The position numbers and the translations under genes are program-made. Positions 1 to 10,106 of a stretch of 64,000 nucleotides of DNA are shown piece after piece. The notes under the pieces were generated by a model. It did not search any database and was not told where the DNA came from. It saw only the letters and a program-made list of their open reading frames with translations. Origin of the DNA: Nigrospora sphaerica (Eukaryota > Ascomycota > Sordariomycetes > Amphisphaeriales > Apiosporaceae); NCBI GenBank assembly GCA_018287875.1, contig JAGVVL010000015.1, forward strand, positions 930,001 to 994,000, read 5' to 3'. Position 1 is the first letter of the stretch; the number at the start of each line of letters is the position of its first letter.

Positions 1-305
1 AGGAAGCGAGAATCCAGGCACTAAAAGAGGAGAGACTCGACAGACAACGAGAGAGGCTTCGTCAGAGTGAAGTCGGAAGGCATAGCGAAGAGGAGGAAAG
101 GCAGAAAGGGAAACGCAAGCAGCCACGGGAGGTCGAGGCTGGGGTTCGCGGCTCGTCGCCGTCCATCCGCCCAGCCCGCCGCTAGACTGGCCAAGCACGT
201 GGCGATCAGAGCCGCGTTCCGGCCATCGTTCTTCACATAACGAAAAATATCTAGACAAGAGTACGAGTGATGAACTACACGCCTTTCCACCCTGGATCTG
301 GCATA

Positions 306-1962
306 TTAGGAGACCACACACATGCTGCCGGCGATGACTGTAAACAGGTTCGCATTAGTCGGTTCCTTAAGCGGTCTTGCGTTTATCCGCCGTGAGGAAG
401 AGAAAGCGTTCGTGGGTCACGAGGAGGTACCAAGCCGCCGACTTACTTGCTGCCATTGCGCCGGACGCGACGCCAGCGGCCACACCATTCGCCACGCCGT
501 TCCGAATGTTTCCTTTCTTGGCTTTGAACTCGTCCAAGAGCATCTTGTACTCGTTGAGTTTCTCCCGCATGTCGCTTATCAGGGCATCCTGCTCCTTCTC
601 TTCTTGCTCGAGACGCTTGGCCGACTCTCGATTCGATGGTCGGCGTACATTGAGCGGCGGAACCCTGTTGTTGTTCCTTATCTGCAAGACTTCCTTTAGT
701 TCATCCTTCCCGTACCGGTCGGCTGCCCTTACCGTTTTGCTCGTGCTTGGGGCATCTTCTTTCTTGCCACATCCTGCCGCAGCAGACGGACTGATTCTTC
801 CATCTCGGCCAGCTGGTGGCTTTTCGACATCAGGTCCTGGTGGAATTTCCTTTCCACCTCCTCCACCCGGCTCTCGATGGCCTTCTGCTCGCGCTCATAA
901 ATCGTCTCCAAAGTAGACTCCAAGAGCTGCATCTGAACATCCGTTGCCGCTACCTTCGACGCCAAGTCCTCTTGTAGTTCACTCAAGGACGAGGCATCTG
1001 CGTGCGCCTGGTCGTTCTTCTGCTTCTCTGCCGCGAACAGCGCACGGAGTTCCCTCAGCTCCATGTTGTGCTCCTCCCGAGCCTTCAAAATATCGCATCG
1101 CACCGCTTTTCCCGCCAGTGTTTCTTCGAGTGTTTTGTTCTCGTCGACAAGCTCCCGCTGGATTCGTAAGACCATGGGCGGCTGTGTGTCCACATACCCG
1201 AGTAAATGCGATACAATCTGGCGGGCAGATATAAATCCATGAATTTGGTTTTCGGCACCGTCCATGGCATGCCGGCTCAGCGTGGCGTCTTTGGACACCA
1301 TGGGGCCGAAGTAGCGCTCATTGGTGCGAAGGTCATCTTCCCGCGATACAAGGACGCCGCGTTCGGTAATGCTGCAGCGGCCGCGGGGCCACATGTTGGT
1401 CACCATGGCGAAGCGTGAGTACGAAGGTAGATCGCACATGGCCTGGAGCATAGCCACGTTACGTACGCTAGAGCCGCTCATACGAACATCCGTGATGCGC
1501 TGCAGGTAGGTGACACCATCGACATAGGCACCTCCTCTATATGACGCGCTGAGGTAGGTGCCCAGGCGTGCCAGCGTTTCCGCATCGGACCGATTCGTGT
1601 CATTGAAGCCAGGCGTGTGAATCAGATAGACGTGGCGGCCCTCCTCGTCTATATAATCAAGTATAGCCAGGGAATCCGTGCTACAAGTCGTGTCAGCGCA
1701 ACTGTGTAGCTGAAGGGCGGGGTGATGGACGAGGGGGTGACGAGAGGCATTGGTTGGGTAGGTACAGACAAGAGAAGAGACTGTGGCCTATATTGACCTC
1801 CTTTCCTGAGCATCTAGCCACGAATATACTTTTTCCCGCACCCGTCACCCCTGTAATGAGCACGATTCGATCATTCGGGGCGAGCTTCGTGATCCCAGTA
1901 AATGCGAAGAACCGCCACGCTTCCTCCTCGAGTTGTCTGCCCACTTCGGCCGGACTTTCCAT
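306..1962 (-). CDS. Fungal G-domain (AIG1-like) P-loop GTPase with coiled-coil C-terminal half
   Basis: A four-exon model (1962-1766, 1680-733, 676-447, 337-306) gives 468 residues. The first exon carries a Walker A/G1 motif, GVTGAGKS, at residues 38-45, followed by VNIGHSLFSC in the switch I region. Exon 2 opens with a G3-type motif (HTPGFNDT) and then ITDVRMSGSS and VTNMW, the place where fungal members of this group carry their G4-like TTMW motif. The second half is rich in Glu, Lys, Leu and Gln and predicts a long coiled coil. The tail is a Gly/Ala/Val-rich hydrophobic stretch ending CVVS. The start follows the only in-frame Met ahead of the P-loop. The exon 2/3 acceptor (AAG) is weak, so that junction is the least certain. 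Such GTPases are common in accessory parts of fungal genomes and their cellular role is not established. The protein should bind GTP, with Asn replacing Thr in the G4-like motif. Confidence 0.72.
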
Positions 1963-2735
1963 AGCAGTCGAGATATGCTACACAACATGTAATGTTGTTT
2001 TGATTGATGAAGAGGAACAATGAGTCAGAGAAGAGCTGTACGTCTTTGGATCAGGCTTAGCTGTAGACACACAACGCGATGCCCAACCAGCTGGTGTGTG
2101 TCGACCGTCCGGCAATTGGAGCGCTTACATACGGTTGACCCCGCCAGTCCGCATCTCCCTTTCCGGCGTCTTACAGCAGCTGGCAATGAAACATGTATTG
2201 TGGTTTTCACTGTGAGATCGCCGCTCTACCTGCACTGCCGAATTCCATTCGTTCGGAGCTCTACGTGTCTTGGAAACCCCGCTATTAGTACGTTGCTGGT
2301 TCTCTTCTCAACTACTGGCCTGCCCTGTCTGCGAATATGGTGGTGCCTGTCTTTTGCACAATGGGGATAGCCCTATGAAATGTTAATTTACGTGCGCATA
2401 TATCCCCAGATGTCGTCCGCTATCGTGCATTGTGCTAAAACCACAGCTGTTCTTTTCTGGATAGTAGCGCTCTCCCAAAAATATGCGGTCTATGTCCGGT
2501 CGGCTTCTAACATGCTTTTGGTGCCGGCTGTCATAGAGGTAATAGCGGAGTCGTTGCTAGGCGGCTTTCGGGCGATCGCTGTAAGGAAATTTATATAGTC
2601 GCGACCCACTGATCAACGCGCCTGCTTAAACCTCTCCACTTTGTACTTATCTATTCGTACGATGCGGGGCGTTGAGGAACGCCTTACCCTTAGCACCAGA
2701 CTTGATTCTAGCCGCTGATCCGTCTGAACCCTATC
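1963..2735. other. Intergenic; no supported gene
   Basis: Only short overlapping frames without domain-like sequence are seen. The right end contains one copy of a dispersed repeat (about 2680-2733), listed separately. Confidence 0.5.
2680..2733 (+). repeat. Dispersed repeat, copy 1 (diverged, with a 10-base gap)
   Basis: About 55 bases beginning ACGCCTTACCCT and ending GATCCGTCTGAACCCT match a second copy near 11489-11554. The copies differ mainly by transitions (G/A and C/T), one A/C change, and 10 extra bases in the second copy. This is compatible with an old transposon end or another dispersed element weathered by repeat-induced mutation. The full element boundaries are not visible. Confidence 0.55.
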
Positions 2736-3060
2736 CTACGACGCATCCACGCATTGCACCTCACGCGTCGAATCGGGGCACCGCAGCACGCCCGGCTTGT
2801 GCTCGGTTCCCGTGTACGAACAGTCCCGGGTCGAGTGGATGGGGAAGCTGAAGTCTAGAGTGCCCGGCGGGTAGGGCACTGTCTTCCATGGGTATTCGGC
2901 ACTGGCACCACCGGCCCCCGATGGTGGTCGTCGGCGCGGTGAAGCCGCCCGAACTGGGGTCCTTGGGGTTCTGGAAGCCGGGCAGCGCCGCCGTCGGGCT
3001 CGGCTGGCACCAGAAGCCCTCGCAGAGGGTCTCGCCGCCGCTGCCGCCTGGCTGAAAGGG
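2736..3060 (-). pseudogene. Frame-broken fragment resembling the C-terminal part of a secreted cysteine-containing protein
   Basis: Two minus-strand frames each give protein-like sequence but do not join. One (about 3045-2930) reads LCEGFWCQPSPT and then a Pro/Thr/Gly-rich stretch ending TTTIGG. The other (about 2900-2736) reads EYPWKTVPYPPGTLDFSFP, RDCSYTGTEHKPG and VLRCPDSTREVQCVDAS. The switch happens near 2900-2930 with no room for a normal intron, so a frameshift is likely. No start codon with a signal peptide was found upstream; the minus-strand lead-in ends in a run of nine cytosines on the plus strand. The family is not recognised. The dispersed repeat lies directly next to its 3' end, which suggests disruption or duplication by a mobile element. 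Confidence 0.35.
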
Positions 3061-3995
3061 ACAACCCCCCCCCGTTCTGCCGTGCCTTGAGCGGGTTCTA
3101 GTTCGAAGAAAGTAGGTGAACCTCCGACAAGAAAATATTTGCCCATATCTGGAACTGTCTTGAACAAGTTGTGTTGGTTGTCAACTATGTATTCAGGGTT
3201 CTCCTAAAAATTATCGTTAAAATACATCGCACCCAGAACTGAACCTTGCCTTACGAGTCGTGCTTGCTCGGGGACATTGGGATAGCGAGCAGGGTCCCGG
3301 AAAAGGTTGGACCATCGCCCAGCCGCGGCTCCCACAAGTCCGGCGAGCACAGTGATCACTTTGGAAGACAATGCTCCGTCGACTTAGGTACGCGAGAGCA
3401 GAGTGTCGGGAAGGGGCCTCCGCGGAGAATGCAAATAGGTTGGAATTTTTCCACATTTTACATTCTCTTACATGGATACAAGGATTAATAACCTTGTCCG
3501 ATTCATAAAGCAGGCTAGAAGAATCAGATATCCAGAAAGTCAAGGAATTTTGAATACGCGAGACTGGACAATTCTTACAGGACGTCAGCTTGCAATAGAA
3601 CCTTTCTCTCTCAGTATTCCGCGGTCTAACGGTGGGGTTTGAGACTCGTGATTAGACAGAGATAGCAATTCAGAGTCCAGGTCCGGTCACTCGCAAAAGC
3701 ACTGTGATATCAGGCCTTGGCATCTTACGTGGACCTAGCATATTACGTGCACCTGGCATCCAGTTGACCCCCACGTCTTACGGGAAAAGACAAAGTCACA
3801 GCTCCTCACGCGTCTGTGCCGCCAAGCTGCTGTACAACAAGGCCGAAATCAGTCTCATAGCCTTCTATTGGTAGAGAAGACAGTCAACGACTTGTGTAAT
3901 CTGTGCTGAAAGTGCTGCGCCCCTGGAGCCTAATCTATTTTAGGTTCGGCTAATGACGGGTAAGTATAATAGCTCTCGATGCGGAAGGGGGGTTA

Positions 3996-4059
3996 GGAAT
4001 CCCCGCTGGGGAAACACCCGAAAGGGGCAAGAGTCCCCGTTAGGGGAAATGCCCGAAAA
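3996..4059. repeat. Two imperfect tandem units, each able to form a hairpin
   Basis: Two units of about 28-30 bases share the plan TCCCCG-4 bases-GGGGAAA-CCCGAAA (first unit around 3996-4023, second around 4030-4059). Within each unit TCCCC pairs with GGGGA, so each can form a stem-loop. It is not an obvious terminator because no gene ends nearby. Confidence 0.5.
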
Positions 4060-4495
4060 CCATCAATCCTACTGCTGCAGTCAGCAATAAACCTGGGGGT
4101 AGATATCCCTGCCGTAATCAAGCATCCCTACATCATATTCCTCCAAGGCGGATGGCTATTCAACACTTGAGCTGTGTCGTTTAACATAGGGAGCAATAAT
4201 ATGAATTGGGCAATCAGTATACTTGCGTCCCGACATTGGCCGGTAGGAAGCCTCTTGGCATTATGACTTTGCACTACGCTTGGAAAAATTAGGCAGGTGC
4301 TATAGGTGTATTGGGGGCCGAAGGGGTCGCAGCAGCTAGCAACAACTGGGCTGTGTACGGACATGGTCCCGAGCCCGGTTTTCAACTTGAAGACTGCCTA
4401 GGTGCCTATCAAGGTTACCTCTATAGGCGTCCAAATATCGCTAATAAGTCGATACCATGCAGAAGGTCCGTCCAAATTAAAAGGCATCCGGTTAC

Positions 4496-4502
4496 TATAT
4501 AG
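4496..4502 (+). promoter_or_regulatory. TATA box of the four-cysteine secreted-protein gene
   Basis: TATATAG lies about 90 bases upstream of the ATG at 4593 and is followed by a C/T-rich leader, the usual arrangement for strongly or conditionally expressed fungal secreted-protein genes. Confidence 0.5.
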
Positions 4503-4592
4503 TATGCGCACTTCCATCTGTCTGGAGAAACAGCTTCGAGCACCAGTCTACTCTGTCGCCTCGTCTTCTACCAACGCTCACACGCTTCCACC

Positions 4593-5271
4593 ATGTTCTC
4601 TGCCTCTTTGATGACCAAGGCAACAGTCCTTGTGGCCCTCGCTGCCACTGCTGCCAGTATTCCCGTGGCACAGGACGATACCAAGCGTGCCTGTTACAAG
4701 GTGAGATACCGTTCTTGAATTCTGCGCGATGTAAGCCACTACAGTGCTCACTAATCCTCGACATCTAGGAGCCATTGGAACTGCATTGCTACAACGGAGC
4801 CGATGACGAGCCTCAGGACGTCACTTTGGCCGACGTTACATATGTGGCCTCATACCTGCGCTCCTATGGCCGGGAAACCCGTGCCGGCAGACGTACGTAT
4901 TCAATTTTTACTATGGTGGGAACCGGATCTGCGTTCGGAGTCGCTAACATGCTACTGTAGAATTTGTGATGAAGGCAGCAGATACCCCCGACTGTGCGGA
5001 GTGGCCGTTGTACACGCGCAACACCGTGGCAGCCTACGCCAAGCACGTCAACAACGCTGTAGATACCTCGGTTCTGTTTGAGGATATCGCAAACACCATT
5101 GACGGGGGCTTGGCCAGCCCCAAGAAGGCCTCCCTGATGGACTGCCTGACTGCTGGAGGGTCATTTGCCGTCCAGTACAACGCCTCAAACCCCCAGTACG
5201 CCACTGCCGCTTACAAAACCGCTGGCTACACCCCTGCTGGTATCTTGATCAAGATTGTGGCAAGCATTTAA
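4593..5271 (+). CDS. Small secreted protein with four cysteines in the mature part (effector candidate)
   Basis: Three exons (4593-4700, 4769-4892, 4961-5271) encode 180 residues. Residues 1-22 form a signal peptide (Lys, then an Ala/Val/Leu core ending TAASIPVA), followed by a dibasic KR around residues 31-32. The mature part has four cysteines (CYK, HCY, PDC, MDC), enough for two disulfides, and a C-terminal region with DTSVLFEDIANTIDGG and a Tyr/Ala-rich tail ending KIVASI. Both introns have canonical borders (GTGAGA...CTAG and GTACGT...GTAG), and the start context CCACC-ATG is strong. I do not recognise the family. Secretion is an inference from the leader. A host-interaction or antagonistic role is possible but not shown by the sequence. 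It lies in the accessory left part of the window, near two other secreted-protein genes of a different cysteine type. Confidence 0.78.
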
Positions 5272-7027
5272 ACCACAACCTCTTCTCCACCATTTTCAAT
5301 TCTCATACTTTACCACTTTTCACAATGCTCAAGGCTTTTGGCGGCTTAGATGGTTGTTGAAGCTACGGAGAATGAATATTATGTTATTGAGCAATCCTGA
5401 GAACGCGTCATGCAACCAAGTGCGTTTCATGTCATATTTATGAAGTAATAAAGCCTTGTATAAAAACAGGTAACTTTCTCTAACAGTTCCGTCGGTTTCT
5501 GTTTCATTCATTGTCCTTTGCGCTGTTGCTTACATCCGTATTCTTCCTCTAGGAAAGGCCTCTCCTTTGTATTTTCTCTTTTGTTTACCCCCTGCCAAAG
5601 ATTGCAATTATCATCATCATTGCGAGCATGCCCGAGCTATCCGCTTCGCGCCTTTTGCCAATAGAGTCCACCCGAGTGTACAACGTCATTACTTCGGGAG
5701 TTTCCTCGGATCCGGCGGCAGCATCTGCCAAGTTCCGTGATTTTCTTGTCTGCCGTATTATTTTCTAAGGTCGTGGGAAGGCCGGCTGGCTTCGGTCTCG
5801 TAATCCTAATTCCCGCTTACAGAGGCGAAGGTAGTTCGTGCCAGCCGGAAGAAGACAAAGACGGGGCTCGACCAGGACCAAAGTTGGGCCATGTGCAAGG
5901 ACTGTGCCGACCACCTTCTTTTCCAAAACGAGGCTGCCGCAATAATGGATCACTACGCAATTAGGCAAAATTGCGATTAACATCTGGAATATGCCTTGCC
6001 ATTGGCTCCGTTGGCCGTATTGGCCGGATAACAGCTGCTACCATCTGCGCCCCGTTCCTGTTGAGCCAAGAGTAGTATCACGTGTCCATCTTTCTAATAT
6101 CTGCATACCAACTCCTCTGGTGTTTGTACCGAGAACGAGCTACATACTGAGACAGGAAACTGACGGCAGCGCCAAGCCCGGAGGGAACCGAGCAGGATTC
6201 AAAGCGACAGGCAGTTATCTCACAATCCACACCGAGTAGCCAGTGAGGAGGCTCGCCGCTGCACGTAGACAAGGGCAGAAGTATTTGAAGCGGTGGGAAG
6301 TTGACCGAACCATCTTACAAATGAGGAACGGCACTGGATACACCGAAAGCACCTTGCATACCCTTGTCTATGTAGGAAGGCGCTGTTAACACCCCGTCTC
6401 ATTATATCCCTGTTCATGCGTTCATGCGGCAAGATAGCGAAATCCTATAGGAATACATATTTGTCTGGAGGAAGATACGTGGGGGCGGAGGCTGGGTTCT
6501 CTACGGCCTGCAGGCTAGACACGAACTGCAGCAGGGCGATGAAGTCCTAAAGCAGTATATATCCCCGTCAAGGAAAGCTCACTAAGCGTTGGAGAAGGCT
6601 TGGCTACTGCCATTCCGAGTTCCTGCGGCCCGCTTACCCCAACGCAGATAAGCAAACGCCCAGCTTTGCGGGGAAACCATCGATCCGCTGCTAATGTAAA
6701 AATAGTGATGGGTTTTGATGAGCCATCAAGCCGGTTTGCATGGGTCCTAGCTATCTCGCCGCCAAGCGTACACTACAGGATACAAGCAATGAAAGGAAGA
6801 TCCTTGACAGTCGTGGTGGCGTGCGCCTGCCAATTCTCGTCAGATGATCATCTCGTGGAAACCGGCGGTGGCGGTATGCGTTGGGCCAGCCAAAGAAAAA
6901 AGGTGAAAAAAGAGGGGGGCTTGGTCCAGACGATTCAACTATTAAAGTCCCGTTGGTGAAGTTGTACGGCGCACCTAAGGATGACCATCTTCTGCTTCAC
7001 TTGATTAACACCCTCAATCCAAACACC
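5272..7027. other. Intergenic; no supported gene
   Basis: About 1.75 kb without a convincing frame. The first 200 bases are the AT-rich 3' flank of the upstream gene. The last 100 bases before 7028 are the presumed promoter and leader of the next secreted-protein gene. I see no repeat or RNA gene. Confidence 0.5.
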
Positions 7028-7494
7028 ATGCAGCTGTCCTCTGCTTTCACCCTCTTCCTCGGGCTATCCGCCTCGGCAATCGCCAGCCCCGTGGCCGACC
7101 TCGAGGCACGCGGGGATATTGAAGGCCGCCAGACCGCCAGTGGATGCACTTACTTGTATGGCCCCCCTCGCGACGCTTACGCAGTGTGTCACTTATTGAC
7201 ATTTCCCTTTAGTGCTGCTCCTCGGTGCTGTGTTCCCACGATCTGCCAGTGCCGAGACGGTAAGGATAGAGCTGCAATATTAAACGTACCCAGCGAAACT
7301 AAACGTTTGTCTCAGGGAAAATCTACCAGCTCAACCAAGACGCCATGAACGCTGGCCGTCACGGCTGTGACCCACCTTGGGGTATCATTGCCAACAGCAA
7401 CAGCCAATTCCCCGGCTACTGCTGCCGCGAAGCCGGGGGTTCAGAGAACCAAGGGATTACAGGAGAGGAGGCGCTCGCCTATCTTGAGGTGTAG
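7028..7494 (+). CDS. Secreted eight-cysteine protein, paralogue A
   Basis: Three exons (7028-7155, 7213-7259, 7316-7494) encode 117 residues. The signal peptide is MQLSSAFTLFLGLSASAIAS, followed by a short propeptide with an Arg-rich site. The mature domain has the order C, CC, C, C, C, CC: SGCTYF, APRCCVPTICQC, a GKIYQLN segment, GCDPPWGIIANS and GYCCRE. It aligns over its whole mature length with the product at 8720-9123, sharing CCVPT-C-C, IY-N, HGCDPPWG-IA and CCR. The first intron is at the same codon and phase (TT|T, TT|C) in both genes. A second intron here, inside Asp-Gly, is absent from the other copy. Hydrophobins have a different order (C-CC-C-C-CC-C), so this is not one. Function unknown. 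Confidence 0.8.
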
Positions 7495-8719
7495 TGAGCA
7501 GGTGCGCTCGTGCTGCTCCGTGGGGGGTGGGGGGTCCCAGGAGCACTTAGGAGGTTAGCGATTAGGAGCGATGGAACAGATTTCTTCAGCACCCCGTTTG
7601 AACAACATTTGGTCTTTGGCCACCATATACAGAACCTTCGTAACTATCTTGTCCCCCAGTGAACGCAACCCAAAGCGAAACCTAGTGGGCCGTATCAAAA
7701 AGTAGCCAAAATGCGAGAGCCTTTTGGCACACCGCAGACAAAAGCGCTATGCTGAATTGCACAATCCAGCAGTGAAACAACCGGCTTGCGAGAAGAAATC
7801 AATTCGTGAGTCCAGTCCCACGCTCTCAGGCAGATTTGCCAAGATCTGATGGACATCCAAACTACTCGTTCGCCAAGACCGGAAGGATTATAGTCACACG
7901 CACGCCAAGTCGAAAAAGGGGCACTAGATGAATACCTTGCAGCTAAGTATTGATGACGGCAGGACATTTAGCTTCCTTTGCATCACTTAATCTGGCATGC
8001 TTTCCGTTCTCGGATGCCCAGTATCGCGGATGAGCGAGGCTGTGTTTCGTGGGGGCGGGGAAGTCTCATCGGTGCTTTGTATCACCCTACCGATCCATAT
8101 CGCTTAGACAAGTGCATCCTTCTATGCATGCATGCGTGCTTGTATGCAGGGGTGAACATCCAACCATATTTTCCCGTGCAGCGCGGGATAACTGGTGTAC
8201 AATATAGGCACGCTGCGTGATAATACAGAGATGATTCAGTACAGGAAGCGCAGGTGGCTGGGTCCGACCGACAGCCCAAAAGCAAGAGATGTGATAGATG
8301 CCCTGCCCTTGCTCCATCACCAGATGATTGATAAGAGCTTACGTTCGAACTCCAAATCTATTCCAGGCTACCGATTGGGTGTGAAGAAGATAGATCAGTA
8401 GCCGTTCCGGGATGCTTTCTGTTGATTTTACATTCTCATATGCAGCTAGCGGTCTATCACAGCTTACCTCGTAAGAAACAGCAATGTAAACCAGAAAGAA
8501 CCCCGTTGATACATGCGGGATTTACTGGGGTTGTGCAATAGGCCAACGGCGCATGTGCCTTTGCATGGAATTTCTAGCATCATCAGGCCACCTCGGGCAA
8601 CCGGCTGGAAGGACTTATAAATGCGGCGGCACTTCCCAATCTTGCTACTTGATTGTTCTCTACCACAACCTCCCTGAGCAACGTCTTACGCCCGCTTACC
8701 GACAAGCATCCACGCCACC
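7495..8719. other. Intergenic between the two paralogous secreted-protein genes
   Basis: No coding frame is supported in these 1.2 kb and no third copy of the CDPPWG domain was found. The right end carries the promoter of the next gene (TATAAAT at 8616-8622). Confidence 0.5.
8616..8622 (+). promoter_or_regulatory. TATA box of secreted paralogue B
   Basis: TATAAAT lies about 100 bases upstream of the ATG at 8720, followed by a C/A-rich leader with CCACC directly before the start codon. Confidence 0.5.
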
Positions 8720-9123
8720 ATGGTCTTCTCATTGTTGCTTCCCGCCATTCTGGCATGTGCCCTCGTCTCGGCCTCCCCAATGGGGCCTGATGAAGCCGTT
8801 GCTATCCGCGCCGAAGACCCTGAAGTCAGTATCATGACTGACAGCGGCTGTTACTACTTGTAAGTGAAACCTCATCACCACGCTTGGGGCTTTCCGAAAT
8901 GCCTGACATAGTGGATTACAGCGCCTCGCCGAAGTGCTGCGTCCCAACTGTCTGCATGTGTCTCGACAGCCGGATCTACGAGATCAACCGTGACAACACC
9001 AACCGTGGCTTGCACGGATGCGACCCGCCCTGGGGCTTCATTGCCAGCAGTTACCCCCAGCACCCCTCTTCCTGCTGCCGTGTTGCCCTGGACGGCTCTG
9101 TTATCGAGGGGGAGGAGGCTTGA
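8720..9123 (+). CDS. Secreted eight-cysteine protein, paralogue B
   Basis: Two exons (8720-8859, 8922-9123) encode 113 residues. The signal peptide is MVFSLLLPAILACALVSAS, followed by an acidic propeptide. The mature domain reads SGCYYF, SPKCCVPTVCMCLD, RIYEINRDN, HGCDPPWGFIASS and SSCCRV, with eight cysteines in the same order as the copy at 7028-7494. The tail is acidic (EGEEA). The single intron (GTAAGT...TTACAG) matches intron 1 of paralogue A in position and phase. The two genes are in the same orientation about 1.2 kb apart, so a local tandem duplication is the simplest origin. The conserved Cys and CDPPWG positions despite low overall identity suggest a kept fold with fast divergence elsewhere. 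Role unknown; a secreted effector or antimicrobial-like peptide is only a guess. Confidence 0.8.
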
Positions 9124-10106
9124 GTGACCATGCATCATCGGAAGGGTCTTTATGAAGAACGCGGAGGTGTGATTGGAGCCAGCTTGGTTTCAAGTAGGGT
9201 CCCATCATCTCCAATCATGAAGAATATTCGGTTTCTTATTTCCACTCCCAGTAGTTTCTGCTTCATATGTGAAATAATTTCAGATGGCTTCAAACCAACG
9301 GTGATGATTTCAACCGACGGACTGAAGTAGAAAAAGCCTGAAATTGGCCTGTAATGTTGTTACCTGCCCAAAGCGGCTCAACACCCGAAGGCTTATGTTT
9401 GCCGCTGCGAGAGTGTATTCCCGTAATCTGAGTCGCTTCTCTGTCCTTGCGATGAATCGCCATATATCCTCATGGCAAATGTTGACCCGGCTATTGGTTG
9501 TGGTCACGTAGGGATAAGCATTGAGGTGGTTGCCTAGGTTGGGGTAAATGTGGACCCCTGCCCCCCCCCCCCACACCCCATCGGAATCGACAAAGATGGA
9601 CAAGAGATTGGATTGGGGGCCGCGCGGGGATGTTTTCTACTCACCTTCCCACCTGGGCCGATGCGGTCCACTCTACCCCTTTCCGCACCGAATTGGAATC
9701 GCGCCTCTCTATGACCAAGCTGACAGCATGAAATGCTCCTGCTTGGGGGGTAAGACGCCCTGGTCGCCTGTGTTCCTTCTACTTGTTGCGGTTTTGTTTT
9801 GGGAAGCCTGCCGATGCACCTGCAAGGTGAGCCTGCGCAAGTTATTTTGTGCGGACTAATATGCACTAGTTAGTGAGTCTGCAACCGATGACGCAGTTCT
9901 TGATTGCTGCCTGTGTAAGTCCCTCGCATTCGCAACTCCGTCTTCTCTTGATTACTGCCTGTGAGGCTACCCCCTTCGCAACCCTATCTTCCCCACTGAC
10001 GAGATTTCCGCTCAAGGAAGAAGCACAACCAGGAAGGGCCGGCCATAGAGAATTTCCAGCCGGGTTTTGGAGCACTCGCTGGCAATTGCCCCAGTCAACT
10101 TGAGGA
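9124..10106. other. Intergenic; homopolymer and a short tandem duplication
   Basis: No gene is supported. It contains a run of cytosines near 9562-9572 and an imperfect tandem duplication of about 48 bases at 9898-9993. Confidence 0.5.
9898..9993 (+). repeat. Imperfect tandem duplication, unit about 48 bases
   Basis: The unit CTTGATTGCTGCCTGTG followed by a CGCAAC segment and a C/T-rich end recurs immediately as CTTGATTACTGCCTGTG with a similar tail (TTCGCAACCC). The copies differ by substitutions and small gaps. The block lies about 110 bases before the DUF4419 relic. Confidence 0.45.

Larger units (their letters stand above)
3168..4592. other. Intergenic; local repeat and promoter of the downstream secreted-protein gene
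   Basis: No coding frame is supported. The stretch contains the hairpin-type tandem repeat at 3996-4059 and a TATA element at 4496-4502. Confidence 0.5.

Noticed and set aside
7028..9123. Hydrophobin identity for the eight-cysteine proteins
   Set aside because: The cysteine order is C-CC-C-C-C-CC, not the hydrophobin C-CC-C-C-CC-C, and the mature part is polar with a CDPPWG block.
9562..9572. Poly-C tract as a functional element
   Set aside because: A simple homopolymer. Similar runs occur at 3066 and 37780, and none has consistent context.
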